64,000 nucleotides of DNA from Kangiella marina (lineage in GTDB: Bacteria; Pseudomonadota; Gammaproteobacteria; Enterobacterales; Kangiellaceae). This document shows, piece after piece, positions 17,513 to 27,170 of the stretch; positions within the stretch are counted from its first letter, which is position 1; every line of letters starts with the position of its first letter. The stretch is taken from assembly GCF_039541235.1 (NCBI RefSeq), contig NZ_BAABFV010000001.1:1302001-1366000 (forward strand), given 5' to 3'. Made by a program: the position numbers and the translations under genes. The notes under the pieces were generated by a model. It made no database searches and had not been told where the DNA came from. It worked only from the letters and a program-made list of their open reading frames with translations.

Positions 17513-19177
17513 TCACCCCAAACTGGCATAGGTTCCGTTTTGATTTAAGAACCAGCGGCTGAATCTATCTTGTGGTATCGGCTTGGAGATGAAGTATCCC
17601 TGAGCCATATCACAGTCGGTTTGTCTTAGGTAATCATAGACTTCCAATGTTTCTACCCCCTCGGCTATGGTCTTGACCCCCATTTTCTGGGCTAGGGTTA
17701 CCGCAGCATCGACAATATACACGGCGCCTTTATCATGCGGTAGGCGTTTGATGAAAGACTGATCGATTTTAATCAGTGAAGCTGGCAGTCGATGCAAGTA
17801 TTGCAACGAGGAGTAACCGGTACCAAAGTCATCAATCGAAATTGAGAAATTCGCTTCCGCTAGTTGCATGAGTGTATCTATTGCCTGCTCCATATCCACC
17901 ACGAGCGCCCCTTCGGTGACTTCCAGCTCAATCCACTTCCCATCCACTTTATATTCTCTTAATAATCTCATTGCTATTTGTGGGAATTGAGGATGAAGCA
18001 AGTTTCGAGTGGAGATGTTCACTGAAATGGGGATTTCTACTCCCTGCATACTCCAGACTTTGTGCTGCTTAATCGCTTCTCTTAGTGCGAACTCGGTAAT
18101 GGTTTGAATTAAGGTGCTTTGTTCAGCTCTAGCGATAAACGAACCCGGCGTCAACAAGCCTCGCCGCGGGTGTTGCCAGCGCAACAATGCTTCTGCGCTA
18201 CAAATATCTCCAGTTCTCAAGTCGATTTTTGGCTGATAATAAAACAGTAACTGCTCATCATTAATGGCAGTTTGCAATTCTCCTAGTATCGAGATATTTG
18301 CTTCTTTTTGCGTTGCCATAGCAGGGTTAAATGCAGTCATGTCAACGGACTTTTCTTGAACTAAAGACAGTGCCGCCTCAGCGCGATGCAAATAAACCTC
18401 AGGAGCCTGTTCGACACGATTAAAACTGACATACCCAACACGAGTTTCAATATGTACCGAAATATCGTTATAAGTCACGGCTTCTTTGAGTAACACACTC
18501 AAGTTATCTAGAAACCGTTTGTTAGTGATATCGCCTTTGTCTAAAACCATAGCGACTTGCGCTGAATCCGTATGATAAATATCGTCACCACCATTTAGCG
18601 CTAGCCGACGGGCCATCTGACGCGTAGCATCATCAATCACGCCAAAGCCGAAAACAGATTTCAGTTCTAAAATATTGTCGATCGCAACAACCGCTAAAAT
18701 GATCTCATCACCGGTTTTACTTCCTTTTTCCAAACGCTCCATATCCTTAAACAAGGCATGACGATTTGGCAGTTTGGTGGTTGGGTTGTAATTTGATAAC
18801 CAATGTAAACGCTTGGTATATTTAATAACACAATCACTAGCAAACCCACTTAGCGAACCGATTAAGACAAAAAAGCCCATTCGATATAGCCAATTAGCTG
18901 TTTCCTGCATCTCACCACTCACGACGTCAATCGGCATAAAGGGACCAAGTATAATGCCAGCCATTATTGCCATGGCGATACCGCCCTTAGTGCCAAACAC
19001 TAAGCTCGCGAGTAAAATCGGGATATACATGGAATGTGAATAGACATACTTAATGCCGCCGGTGAAGAACACCAGCAGATAGACAAGCGCGGCCAAAGTT
19101 ATTATCAGTGGAATCATTAAACGGCGAATTATTATTTTGTGCCGTTCTACCCAGTCTAGGACTTTAGGGGCTTCCAT
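17513..19177 (-). CDS. Membrane-bound c-di-GMP phosphodiesterase (degenerate GGDEF plus EAL)
   Basis: The 554-residue protein has about four to five transmembrane helices in residues 15-130, a GGDEF-like domain whose signature is lost (TDSAQVAMVL at the expected place), and an intact EAL domain. Key EAL residues are present: SAEALLRWQHP, SVNISTRNL, LEVTEGAL, DDFGTGYSSLQYL, IKIDQSFI and AEGVET. It should therefore hydrolyse c-di-GMP, with the GGDEF part at most regulatory. The start at 19177 has AGGAGG at good spacing; a longer reading back to 19243 is unlikely. It is divergent from the algZ-like kinase. Confidence 0.92.
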   Translation of the reverse strand: MEAPKVLDWVERHKIIIRRLMIPLIITLAALVYLLVFFTGGIKYVYSHSMYIPILLASLVFGTKGGIAMAIMAGIILGPFMPIDVVSGEMQETANWLYRMGFFVLIGSLSGFASDCVIKYTKRLHWLSNYNPTTKLPNRHALFKDMERLEKGSKTGDEIILAVVAIDNILELKSVFGFGVIDDATRQMARRLALNGGDDIYHTDSAQVAMVLDKGDITNKRFLDNLSVLLKEAVTYNDISVHIETRVGYVSFNRVEQAPEVYLHRAEAALSLVQEKSVDMTAFNPAMATQKEANISILGELQTAINDEQLLFYYQPKIDLRTGDICSAEALLRWQHPRRGLLTPGSFIARAEQSTLIQTITEFALREAIKQHKVWSMQGVEIPISVNISTRNLLHPQFPQIAMRLLREYKVDGKWIELEVTEGALVVDMEQAIDTLMQLAEANFSISIDDFGTGYSSLQYLHRLPASLIKIDQSFIKRLPHDKGAVYIVDAAVTLAQKMGVKTIAEGVETLEVYDYLRQTDCDMAQGYFISKPIPQDRFSRWFLNQNGTYASLG

Positions 19178-19268
19178 AACCAACCTCCTAATGGCAACTG
19201 AGCAGCATCCTTCAGCTATGAGAAACACTGCTACTAATACCATACTAGATCCATGTTTCAGCCTTTAC

Positions 19269-19309
19269 AACCCTTTGCGCTATAAAAACATGCTTATTTT
19301 CAAAGGGTT
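19269..19309. promoter_or_regulatory. Perfect 9 bp inverted repeat in the EAL/algZ divergent promoter region
   Basis: AACCCTTTG at 19269-19277 and its exact complement at 19301-19309 are separated by 23 bases. They lie in the 193-base gap between the divergent starts of the EAL protein (19177) and the AlgZ-like kinase (19371). The position suits an operator that serves both genes. The binding protein is unknown; the neighbouring LytTR regulator is one candidate. Confidence 0.4.
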
Positions 19310-19370
19310 AATTATCACTCTCTATTCATATGTGTGGATTTTTTTACCGATTTAAGCGACTATTAGTCTC

Positions 19371-20408
19371 ATGAATGATGAGCCTGAAACACAGTCCAAC
19401 GCCACTCAGCTCCCTGATTTTTGTCAGGCAGCCACGGTATACCTGACAATTATTGCCAGTGTACTACTAGCATTATTGCTAAGCCTAGTTACTCCACAGT
19501 GGCATACCGGCTTTTGGTACAACCTGAGCTTACACTCGTTATTCGTGTTATGGGTCTCGCTCACCAGCTTAGGAACCTTGTGTTTTTTAAGGCATTACCT
19601 TCCGGCGAAAACGTTAAAAAAACTTTCCCTTAAACGCTTTTCGAGCTTGGCTATTGGGGTCATTTTATTGGTAACCCTGTGTTACAGCTTATTGATCAGC
19701 TTTTACTTGAGCCAAGAGCCATCGTTATGGTTTTTGCTGCGTAATATTATTATCGCCTTTATCGTTAGTGGCGTACTGTTCCGATATTTTTACCTAAAAG
19801 AAGAAAGCGTCCGTCGTATTCGCTCTGAAGCCGAAGCGAGAGTCCAAGCATTACAGTCGCGCATTCGTCCGCACTTTTTATTTAACAGCCTTAATACGCT
19901 GGCGAACCTAGCGGCGGTCGATCCGGAAAAGACGGAACACATGATTTTAGACATGGCCGATATTTTTCGAGCCAGCATGAAACGCTCAGATGTGTTAATT
20001 CCTTTTTCCGAAGAAAAGCAGCTCTGTCACCAATACCTCAGTCTTGAAACGCAAAGACTGGGGGATCGACTGCACGTTGAGTGGCAGGTCAATCATATTG
20101 CTGACAATCTTTTGGTTCCGCCTCTGCTACTTCAACCACTGCTTGAAAATGCGGTCTATCACGGTATTCAAAAACATCCCCAAGGCGGTACTATTCGCAT
20201 TAAGGGAATCAGTTATCAAAAGCATATTCAGTTGGAAATCACCAACCCTTTGCCACCTTCAGATGCTATCGCACATAAAGGAAACTCGATGGCTTTAAAC
20301 AATATTCGACAGAGATTAGAAGTGCTCTATGGTAATAAAGCGCAACTCTCGTATCATCAAGGACAGACCGAGTTTTACTGTATCTTAAAAATTCCAAAGC
20401 AACTGTAA
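19371..20408 (+). CDS. LytS/AlgZ-type membrane histidine kinase
   Basis: The 345-residue protein has four predicted membrane helices in the first 140 residues and a His_kinase domain of the LytS/AlgZ class: SRIRPHFLFNSLNTLANL with His168 as the likely phosphorylated residue, then an ATPase part with LLLQPLLENAVYHGIQ. It is followed by a LytTR response regulator and hemC-hemD, the order known for algZ(fimS)-algR-hemC-hemD in Pseudomonas. There AlgZ/R controls twitching and exopolysaccharide; here the output is unknown. Confidence 0.9.
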   Translation: MNDEPETQSNATQLPDFCQAATVYLTIIASVLLALLLSLVTPQWHTGFWYNLSLHSLFVLWVSLTSLGTLCFLRHYLPAKTLKKLSLKRFSSLAIGVILLVTLCYSLLISFYLSQEPSLWFLLRNIIIAFIVSGVLFRYFYLKEESVRRIRSEAEARVQALQSRIRPHFLFNSLNTLANLAAVDPEKTEHMILDMADIFRASMKRSDVLIPFSEEKQLCHQYLSLETQRLGDRLHVEWQVNHIADNLLVPPLLLQPLLENAVYHGIQKHPQGGTIRIKGISYQKHIQLEITNPLPPSDAIAHKGNSMALNNIRQRLEVLYGNKAQLSYHQGQTEFYCILKIPKQL

Positions 20409-20430
20409 GCGTACCGGGGAACGCCTAGTT

Positions 20431-21129
20431 ATGTTAAAAACGATCATTGTTGATGACGAACAACCTGCTCGCCAACGTATTCATCGATTGCTTAAGACTT
20501 ACTCTGAACTAACGGTTGTCGCCGAAGCGAGTAATGGCGAGGAAGCACTCTCATTGATCCAGCAGCACCACCCAGATTTGGTGTTTTTAGACATTTCCAT
20601 GCCCGTCATGAATGGCGTCGAGTTAGCAAGAATTCTCAGCGATGACTTCCCTCAACTGAAAATTATTTTCACCACCGCCTACGATCAATACGCATTAGAA
20701 GCTTTTGATGTTAACGCCACTGATTACCTGTTAAAACCGATCCGTAAAGAACGCCTTGCTAAAGCTTTATCGAAGCTGATTAAACCTCAAGAGCAAGAAG
20801 ACTTTATTACGGTTCGTGAGCGCGAGGTAGTGCGCAAAGTTTTACTGAAAAACATTCTGTTCTTACATTCGGATCAAAAATACGTCGAGATTCATCTGGC
20901 TGAAAAAACCCTACTCAGCAATGAGAGCCTAAAAGATCTGGAAACACGCTTCGCACAGCACTTCTTGCGCATTCACCGCTCGACCTTAATCAACCGCTTG
21001 CACTTCTATGGTATTGAACAAGACGATGGCCAATATGTCGCGCTGTTGCGCCATACCGATACCAAGCCAGTCATCAGTCGTCGCCATCAAACTGAAGTCC
21101 GTCAATTTTTACAATCTTCCGATGACTAA
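20431..21129 (+). CDS. algR: LytTR-family response regulator (AlgR-like)
   Basis: The 232-residue protein has a receiver domain with the acidic pair Asp8-Asp9 (IIVDDEQPAR) and phosphoacceptor Asp54 (LVFLDISMPVMNG), and a C-terminal LytTR DNA-binding domain (about 130-232) with ILFLHSDQKYVEIHL and FLRIHRSTLINRLH. It starts 22 bases after the kinase gene and 90 bases before hemC. The symbol rests on synteny and domain type; AlgR-like function in this organism is inferred. Confidence 0.9.
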   Translation: MLKTIIVDDEQPARQRIHRLLKTYSELTVVAEASNGEEALSLIQQHHPDLVFLDISMPVMNGVELARILSDDFPQLKIIFTTAYDQYALEAFDVNATDYLLKPIRKERLAKALSKLIKPQEQEDFITVREREVVRKVLLKNILFLHSDQKYVEIHLAEKTLLSNESLKDLETRFAQHFLRIHRSTLINRLHFYGIEQDDGQYVALLRHTDTKPVISRRHQTEVRQFLQSSDD

Positions 21130-21221
21130 CAGGCTGAAATTAGGCGAACTTGGCGTAATTTATGCTAAACTTGCACCAAATTTCGTAGCAATTATTGGTC
21201 TCATCTAACCGACCATTTTTT

Positions 21222-22151
21222 ATGAGCATATCAACCATTCGTATCGCCACTCGACAGAGCCCACTGGCTCTTTGGCAAGCAGAATATATCCAGCAACGAC
21301 TACAATCCATTCATTCTGGGCTGAGCGTAGAGTTAGTGCCAATGACCACCAAGGGCGACAAAATTTTGGGTACTCCCTTAAGTAAAATCGGTGGTAAAGG
21401 CTTGTTCGTAAAAGAATTAGAGCAGGCCATGCTGGAGGATCGGGCTGATATCGCTGTTCACTCAATGAAAGATGTGCCTTATCGCTTTCCAGAAGGCTTA
21501 GAACTGAAGGTCATTTGTGAGCGCGAAGATCCTAGCGATGCTTTTGTCTCAAATAACTATCATACCTTAGAAGATCTGCCGGTTGGCGCCACTATCGGTA
21601 CTTCAAGCTTACGCCGAAAAATGCAAATATTGGCGTTGCGCCCCGATCTTCACATTACCGATTTACGCGGTAACGTCGGCACACGCTTATCTAAGTTGGA
21701 TATGGGTCAATACGATGCCATCATCCTTGCTTCAGCGGGACTTATCCGATTGAAACTGGCTGATCGTATTGCCAGTCGTTTTGAACCCGAGCAATTACTG
21801 CCCGCTCCTGGACAAGGAGCTGTCGGTATTGAAGCTCGAACCAACAGCCCTGAACTTGATCAACTGCTGGCGCCTTTGCAGGATGATGAAACCGCTTTTC
21901 GAGTTAAAGCTGAGCGTATCATCACGCAAACCCTTCAAGCCAGCTGCTCCGTTCCGATTGCGGCTTTTTCTACGGTTAATGATGGCCACTTGTCGTTGCG
22001 GGCTTTAGTCGGCGGAATCGATAACCAGATGATTGAAGCGACCGCTGATGGCGCGCTTACCGATGCTGAGGCTATTGGTCAAACGGTTGCTGATTCATTA
22101 CTCGCTCAAGGCGCTAAAGAGATGATCGCAGCCTTGGGTACTGACGCGTAA
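21222..22151 (+). CDS. hemC: Hydroxymethylbilane synthase (porphobilinogen deaminase)
   Basis: HemC joins four porphobilinogens into hydroxymethylbilane using a covalently bound dipyrromethane cofactor. The 309-residue protein has [14 protein letters not shown] at the start, [17 protein letters not shown], the [13 protein letters not shown] loop and the cofactor cysteine in [13 protein letters not shown] chose the ATG at 21222; a TTG at 21195 would add nine atypical residues. It opens the haem gene cluster hemC-hemD-hemX-hemY. Confidence 0.96.
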   Translation: MSISTIRIATRQSPLALWQAEYIQQRLQSIHSGLSVELVPMTTKGDKILGTPLSKIGGKGLFVKELEQAMLEDRADIAVHSMKDVPYRFPEGLELKVICEREDPSDAFVSNNYHTLEDLPVGATIGTSSLRRKMQILALRPDLHITDLRGNVGTRLSKLDMGQYDAIILASAGLIRLKLADRIASRFEPEQLLPAPGQGAVGIEARTNSPELDQLLAPLQDDETAFRVKAERIITQTLQASCSVPIAAFSTVNDGHLSLRALVGGIDNQMIEATADGALTDAEAIGQTVADSLLAQGAKEMIAALGTDA

Positions 22152-22164
22152 CCCTGGTTTTCTG

Positions 22165-22911
22165 GTGGTGAGTACTCAGCTGAAAATTGTTGTCACTCGC
22201 CCCTCACCCTTTGGTGAGGCGTTGTGCAGTGAATTAGAGCCTGAGAATTTTTTCTGTATTCACTGTCCCTTAATTGATTTCCAGCCTGACAGCAGTTACG
22301 ACAAAGACCAACGGCTGATACTTCTAAAGCAGTCTCAAACTTGGATTTTTATCAGCCGCCAAGCGGTTAACTTTTGCTTCGAGGTCTTTTCTGAAGCAGA
22401 GCAAGCATCCCTACATCAACTCAGTGCCGACAAAAAGATTATTGCCGTTGGTTCAGCGACCGCTGATGCCCTTGCTCAACTTGGTATCGAGGCCATGGTT
22501 CCTACGACACCGAACAGTGAAGGCATAATTGCCCTCTTAGGTCAGCATCAACTTGCAACACAAGCCACCCTTTTAATTCGCGGCAATCAAGGCAGAGCGT
22601 TATTACAAGAGTATTTCTCGGAAGGACATTTATCCATTCTTCCTGTGTATCAGCGTCATACCACTCAACACCGGCTTCAACCTGTCGATCAAGCCACCGC
22701 AATCGTCGTTACTAGCGGCCAGCTCATGGAGTTAGTCGCACAGCAGATCACTGAGCAACAACAACGCCGAGATGTCACTATCATTAGTGGCAGTCAAAGA
22801 ATCAGCCAAATCGCACAACAATTTGGCTTTACAAATTGTTATACTGCAGAAAATGCTTCAAATACTGCCTTAGTAAAAAGCTGTATTTTATGGCGAAATA
22901 GCGTAACTTAA
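22165..22911 (+). CDS. hemD: Uroporphyrinogen-III synthase
   Basis: HemD closes and rearranges hydroxymethylbilane to uroporphyrinogen III. The family is poorly conserved. The 248-residue protein shows VVTRPSPFGEALCSEL at the N-terminus, WIFISRQAVNFCFEVF, IIAVGSATADAL, LLIRGNQGRALL and a VVTSGQLMELV segment, all in the expected order. The start is a GTG 13 bases after hemC, and the gene lies between hemC and hemX as in Pseudomonas and enterics. Confidence 0.93.
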   Translation: MVSTQLKIVVTRPSPFGEALCSELEPENFFCIHCPLIDFQPDSSYDKDQRLILLKQSQTWIFISRQAVNFCFEVFSEAEQASLHQLSADKKIIAVGSATADALAQLGIEAMVPTTPNSEGIIALLGQHQLATQATLLIRGNQGRALLQEYFSEGHLSILPVYQRHTTQHRLQPVDQATAIVVTSGQLMELVAQQITEQQQRRDVTIISGSQRISQIAQQFGFTNCYTAENASNTALVKSCILWRNSVT

Positions 22912-22977
22912 CGTCATGATGTAGAACAAAGCGTTGGTTCATCCATAACCATGAATTCATAACTAGAGAAAGCACCG

Positions 22978-24243
22978 ATGAGCAATAAGGACAACCAGAC
23001 AGAATCACAAGAGCCTCGTCTAGAGGAGCAATCTCAACCATCGACTGATACCACTCAGGACCATCAAAAAACGTCAGAGGCCGATCAAGCGGCAGCAGAT
23101 TCTGCGTTTGATGAGCCAGAGAAGGGCTCCGATCAGGCTGCCGATAAGCCTCCCAAAAAACCACGGAGTAGTGGTAAATCAGGCACTGGGCCAATTAAGT
23201 GGTTTATATTCTTGATCCTGTTTGCCGCCATTGGTTACGCCGTTTATTTTGGCTGGCAAAAGTGGCAAGACTATCAAACTAATCTCAAAAAAGCTGATCG
23301 TATCGATCACATTGAGCAACAGCTTTCGCAACAGCAAAGCCGCATTCAATCAAGGTTCTCCGAGCAATCTCGACAACTGACGACACTGTCTACTGAATTG
23401 GAGCAAAGCCAGCGCTATATCAGCCAACTGCAAGACCAGTTACGCACTACGCAACGTAAATTTCAGGCTTTAAGCTCGGAAAAGCAACAAGACTGGCTGC
23501 TGAATGAAGCTGAATATCTGATTCGCGAAGCTTCTTACAAATTAAGCTTTACTGATGACGCCGCTTCCATTATTGCGTTATTACAAGCCGCCGACGCACA
23601 GCTTGCTGAATTTAATGATGGCTCATTAACGCGAATTCGCCAAGCCATCAGCGACGACATCAACGCGGTTCGAGCCAGTGGCAACCTCGATATCGAAGGC
23701 ATTGCCATTTCGCTTGAGACCTTAAAAACCAATCTCAACCAGCTAGAGCTTGCCAGCATTCAGCTTGATAGTCAGTCGCACATAGAAGACGCGCCTAACA
23801 GTGACGAAGAAACTTCCCGTTGGCAGCATTTCAAAAATTCACTGTCGAATGCCGCAAGCAAATACTACACGGTTCATCATTTCGACGAGTCTGCCCAACC
23901 TTTTATCAGCCCGCAAAAAGATCGACTTTTACGCGAAAATATACTGCTTAATTTGCAAACAGCCCAGCTAGCGGCACTGCAGAGTAACCAGACTTTGTAT
24001 CAGTCTAATCTGCTCAATGTTAAGCAGTGGGTTGAACAATACTTCAAACAACAGCCAGCGACGACACAGGCCTACTTGGAGCAAATTGATGAGCTGCTTG
24101 CACGCTCGGTTGAACTGGATCTGCCACAATCGTTGCAGTCTTACCAATTGATAAGCCAGCTGTCACAACAAAAAGTGAATCAATGGTTAGAATCGCAAGA
24201 TAACTCAGAAGACACCACCAACGACGAGGAGCCATCATCATGA
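22978..24243 (+). CDS. hemX: HemX-like membrane protein (uroporphyrinogen-III C-methyltransferase family, no methyltransferase domain)
   Basis: The 421-residue protein has a long Gln/Asp-rich cytoplasmic N-terminus (about 1-70), one transmembrane helix (WFIFLILFAAIGYAVYFGW, about 78-96), a coiled coil (about 105-165) and a helical periplasmic domain with WLLNEAEYLIREASYKL. Despite the family name it lacks the SAM-binding methyltransferase fold. Its place between hemD and hemY is conserved, but its role in haem metabolism is not established. Confidence 0.9.
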   Translation: MSNKDNQTESQEPRLEEQSQPSTDTTQDHQKTSEADQAAADSAFDEPEKGSDQAADKPPKKPRSSGKSGTGPIKWFIFLILFAAIGYAVYFGWQKWQDYQTNLKKADRIDHIEQQLSQQQSRIQSRFSEQSRQLTTLSTELEQSQRYISQLQDQLRTTQRKFQALSSEKQQDWLLNEAEYLIREASYKLSFTDDAASIIALLQAADAQLAEFNDGSLTRIRQAISDDINAVRASGNLDIEGIAISLETLKTNLNQLELASIQLDSQSHIEDAPNSDEETSRWQHFKNSLSNAASKYYTVHHFDESAQPFISPQKDRLLRENILLNLQTAQLAALQSNQTLYQSNLLNVKQWVEQYFKQQPATTQAYLEQIDELLARSVELDLPQSLQSYQLISQLSQQKVNQWLESQDNSEDTTNDEEPSS

Positions 24244-25475
24244 AATTGAAGTGGGTTATTCTTCTCGCGCTTTTTGGTGGCCTCGTCTTGGGCCCATTAA
24301 TCAGCAATGTTCCTGGCTCAACCTATATTTTACTTGATCAGACAGCGATCGAATTTAAAAACAATTTTGCGCTAGGTCTGCTTTTATTATCACTCTTTGG
24401 GCTGTGGGTGCTATGGATTCTCGTGCGCTACCTTCTCAAAACCAGCAATATTACTGTCGGCTGGTTTGGCGATCGCAACTTGCGTAAAGCTCGCCAGCAG
24501 ACCATCGACGGCATGATTGCGCTGGCTGAAGGTCATTGGAAAACAGCAGAAGATTTATTAATTAAGGGCGCTAAATTCCGAGACACCAAATTGATCAACT
24601 ATCTCGCCGCCGCCCGCGCTGCACAAGAACAGGACGACGATAAAAGCCGCGACCAGTACCTGCAAGCAGCGGCCAAAGCACAACCCGATGCCCATATTGC
24701 GATTGGCTTAACGCAAGCTCAATTGCAGATCCAGCACCGCCAGTTTGAACAGGCATTAGCGACATTGACCCATCTTCGCGAGATGTCACCGCACCACCCT
24801 TACCTGCTTAAATTGTTGCATCAACTCTACACGCGTCTATTTGAATGGGGACAAGTTTTAGAGTTATTGCCAAAACTGCGTAAGTACCGCGTTTACTCTC
24901 CTGAGCGTCTGGATGATCTTGAGGTCATCGCTTGGGCTGAGCTGCTGAGTGTTAAAGCTCAACGTGAAGGACTTCCTGCAGTTAATGATCAGTGGCTTAA
25001 ACTGCCGAAAAATGTTCGTAAGCGCCCACAAACACAGCTGGCTTATGCTGAGATTTTGGCCAAACATCATCAATACGATCAGTTGGAATTACACATCAAA
25101 GACTCGATGAAGCATCAGTGGCAAGAGCCTCTGGCCAAGCTTTATGGCCATATTCAAAGTGAAGAGCCATCGCGAACACTCGCCACCGCTGAGTCTTGGC
25201 TGAAGATTAAACCGGGAAATACAACTTTACTAACCGCGCTTGGAAAGCTGTCGCTACGCGCACAATTATGGGGCAAAGCTAAAAATTATCTTGAGCAAAG
25301 TATCGCACAAAAACCGACCGCTGAAGCTCATTATTATTTAGGGCAAGCTTATCGTGAGTTAGGCCACCCAATCCAAGAGCAAGAAGAGTATCATCGAGGA
25401 TTAGCCAACCTGATCCAGCCCGATGCCATACCGCAACTTTCGCCAGCACAACATCCGGAAGATAAAACGCTATAA
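24240..25475 (+). CDS. hemY: HemY-like TPR protein, inner membrane
   Basis: The 411-residue protein has two N-terminal transmembrane helices (about 5-22 and 42-62), the typical HemY_N region, then TPR-like helical repeats (LRKARQQTIDGMIALAEGHW, and near the end AEAHYYLGQAYRELGHPIQE). It overlaps hemX by four bases (ATGA). This is the proteobacterial HemY, not the protoporphyrinogen oxidase of the same name. The function is unclear; it ends the haem cluster. Confidence 0.92.
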   Translation: MKLKWVILLALFGGLVLGPLISNVPGSTYILLDQTAIEFKNNFALGLLLLSLFGLWVLWILVRYLLKTSNITVGWFGDRNLRKARQQTIDGMIALAEGHWKTAEDLLIKGAKFRDTKLINYLAAARAAQEQDDDKSRDQYLQAAAKAQPDAHIAIGLTQAQLQIQHRQFEQALATLTHLREMSPHHPYLLKLLHQLYTRLFEWGQVLELLPKLRKYRVYSPERLDDLEVIAWAELLSVKAQREGLPAVNDQWLKLPKNVRKRPQTQLAYAEILAKHHQYDQLELHIKDSMKHQWQEPLAKLYGHIQSEEPSRTLATAESWLKIKPGNTTLLTALGKLSLRAQLWGKAKNYLEQSIAQKPTAEAHYYLGQAYRELGHPIQEQEEYHRGLANLIQPDAIPQLSPAQHPEDKTL

Positions 25476-25688
25476 CTCTTTAATTTTGATCACCTGAGCC
25501 GGAGTTACACTCGACTTCGGCTCAGCTTCCACCGTTTCATCATCCGTAATACGTTCCACAAAATCGCACTCCACACATTCCCGTATGAAAACGTCATCTT
25601 GGTAAAAACAGACAATGGTGTCCATCGCTTTACACTCGGGACATCGAGCGCCAGCGACGAAACGTTTTGGCGTAGTTTTATGGTTCAT
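25470..25688 (-). CDS. YheV-type zinc-ribbon protein (DUF2387)
   Basis: A 72-residue protein with two CxxC/CxxxC knuckles, ARCPECKAMDTI and RECVECDFVERI, forming a likely zinc ribbon, and a basic N-terminus (KTTPKRFVAGARCP) typical of YheV-like proteins. It is convergent with hemY and their stops overlap by six bases. Function unknown. Confidence 0.85.
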   Translation of the reverse strand: MNHKTTPKRFVAGARCPECKAMDTIVCFYQDDVFIRECVECDFVERITDDETVEAEPKSSVTPAQVIKIKEL

Positions 25689-25737
25689 TGAATTTACTGA
25701 CCGATTACTATAAGGTGCTTTTTCGACCCTGATTTTT

Positions 25738-25760
25738 CGCCTCTTAAAAAGAGACGTTTA
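25738..25760 (+). terminator. Weak terminator-like hairpin between yheV-like gene and nhaC
   Basis: CGCCTCTT at 25738-25745 pairs with AAGAGACG at 25749-25756 (one wobble pair) across three A, followed by TTTA. It lies 260 bases past hemY and before the antiporter gene. The T tract is short, so the call is tentative. Confidence 0.3.
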
Positions 25761-25792
25761 GGCCCACTAGTCTAACATAAAAACACATACCT

Positions 25793-27151
25793 ATGAGCTG
25801 GTTAAGCATTCTACCGCCTATCGTGGCGATTATTTTTGCCATCTGGAAACGTGAAGTTACCATCGCCTTACTGTTGGCTATTTTTACCGCCTCGCTAATT
25901 TTCGTCGGCGGCAATCCAGTTTACGCCTTTACCGATACTGTTGATCGGATCATCAATGTCTTCTCCAGCGCGTATAACACCCGTATTTTAATGTTTAGCC
26001 TGCTAATCGGCGCTCTGATCCAGCTGATCAAAATATCCGGTGGTGTTACAGCCTTGGTTAACTGGCTAACACAACGAAGTTTAGTTAATAACCAACGCAA
26101 AGCAGGCATGCTACCGACGGTTCTGGGCAGCTCAATCTTTATTGATACCAACATGAGTGTGTTGACTGCTGGCCTTTCGTCGCAAGCCCTTTTTGATAAA
26201 TTTAAAATGAGCCGCTTGCGCCTGGCCTACATTATTGACTCAACCTGTGCGCCGATCAGCGTTCTCATCCTACTTAACGGCTGGGGCGCAGCCATTTTGG
26301 GCTACGTCGAAGAAACCGCCGTCACCGACCCAACTTCAGTCATGTTGGGCAGTATCGGGCTAAACTTCTATGCTATCGTCACCCTGCTTATCGTTTTCTA
26401 CACCGTATACAGCACCAAAGTTCATGGCCCCATGCGAACCATGGAGCAAACCATCGAGACAACCGAGCCAGTCGAGCAATCATTGCCAGAAGCCACCAAA
26501 AAGCGTTACATGCTGCTACCGCTTGTCTTCATGGTTGTTAGCATTCTGGTCTTTATGTTTATCACCGGCGATGGTGACTTGCGTAAGGGTTCTGGCTCTG
26601 AATCCGTTCTTTGGTCAGTGATTCTGTCCACACTTCTAGCATTCGCCCTGCTGCGTTTCGACGCCAAAAAGCCAACCAAAGAGCTAATGGCACAAAGCTT
26701 TAAAGGACTCGGCAATCTCTTACCTTTAGTTACTTTGGTACTGCTTGCCTTTGCGCTATCGTCCGCTATGGGTGATTTAAAAACCGGCGAATTTGTGGCC
26801 CAGGCTGTTGGCGAATTTATTCCGCTGTGGCTTATTCCTGCATTAATTTTTGTCCTTGCAGGCTTTATCTCTTTTACCACAGGAACCTCGTGGGGTACCT
26901 TCGGGATACTCATCCCCATCGCTATTCCACTAGCGTTAGCCTTAGGCATTTCGCCAAGCTTGGTGCTAGGAGCTGTGTTGGGCGGTGCCGTATTTGGCGA
27001 TCATGCCTCACCGATTTCCGACACCACCGTGATTTCGTCATTGGCCGCCGGGTGTGATCTACTGGATCACGTTAAAACTCAGTTGCCATATGCCTTAACC
27101 GCTGGCGGAATCAGTATTGTGCTGTATATTATTTTTGGTATTTTTCAGTAA
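25793..27151 (+). CDS. NhaC-family Na+/H+ antiporter-like transporter
   Basis: The 452-residue protein has about 11-12 hydrophobic helices and features of the NhaC family: GSSIFIDTNMSVLTAG, a polar IIDSTCAPISVLILLNGWG helix, FISFTTGTSWGTFGILIPIAIPL and VFGDHASPISDTTVISSLAAGCDLLDHV. The acidic and polar residues in these helices are the usual ion-path candidates. Such carriers exchange cytoplasmic Na+ for protons or amino/organic acids, plausible for a marine bacterium. Exact substrate unproven. Confidence 0.9.
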   Translation: MSWLSILPPIVAIIFAIWKREVTIALLLAIFTASLIFVGGNPVYAFTDTVDRIINVFSSAYNTRILMFSLLIGALIQLIKISGGVTALVNWLTQRSLVNNQRKAGMLPTVLGSSIFIDTNMSVLTAGLSSQALFDKFKMSRLRLAYIIDSTCAPISVLILLNGWGAAILGYVEETAVTDPTSVMLGSIGLNFYAIVTLLIVFYTVYSTKVHGPMRTMEQTIETTEPVEQSLPEATKKRYMLLPLVFMVVSILVFMFITGDGDLRKGSGSESVLWSVILSTLLAFALLRFDAKKPTKELMAQSFKGLGNLLPLVTLVLLAFALSSAMGDLKTGEFVAQAVGEFIPLWLIPALIFVLAGFISFTTGTSWGTFGILIPIAIPLALALGISPSLVLGAVLGGAVFGDHASPISDTTVISSLAAGCDLLDHVKTQLPYALTAGGISIVLYIIFGIFQ

Positions 27152-27170
27152 TTAAGAATTTTAATTTGTC

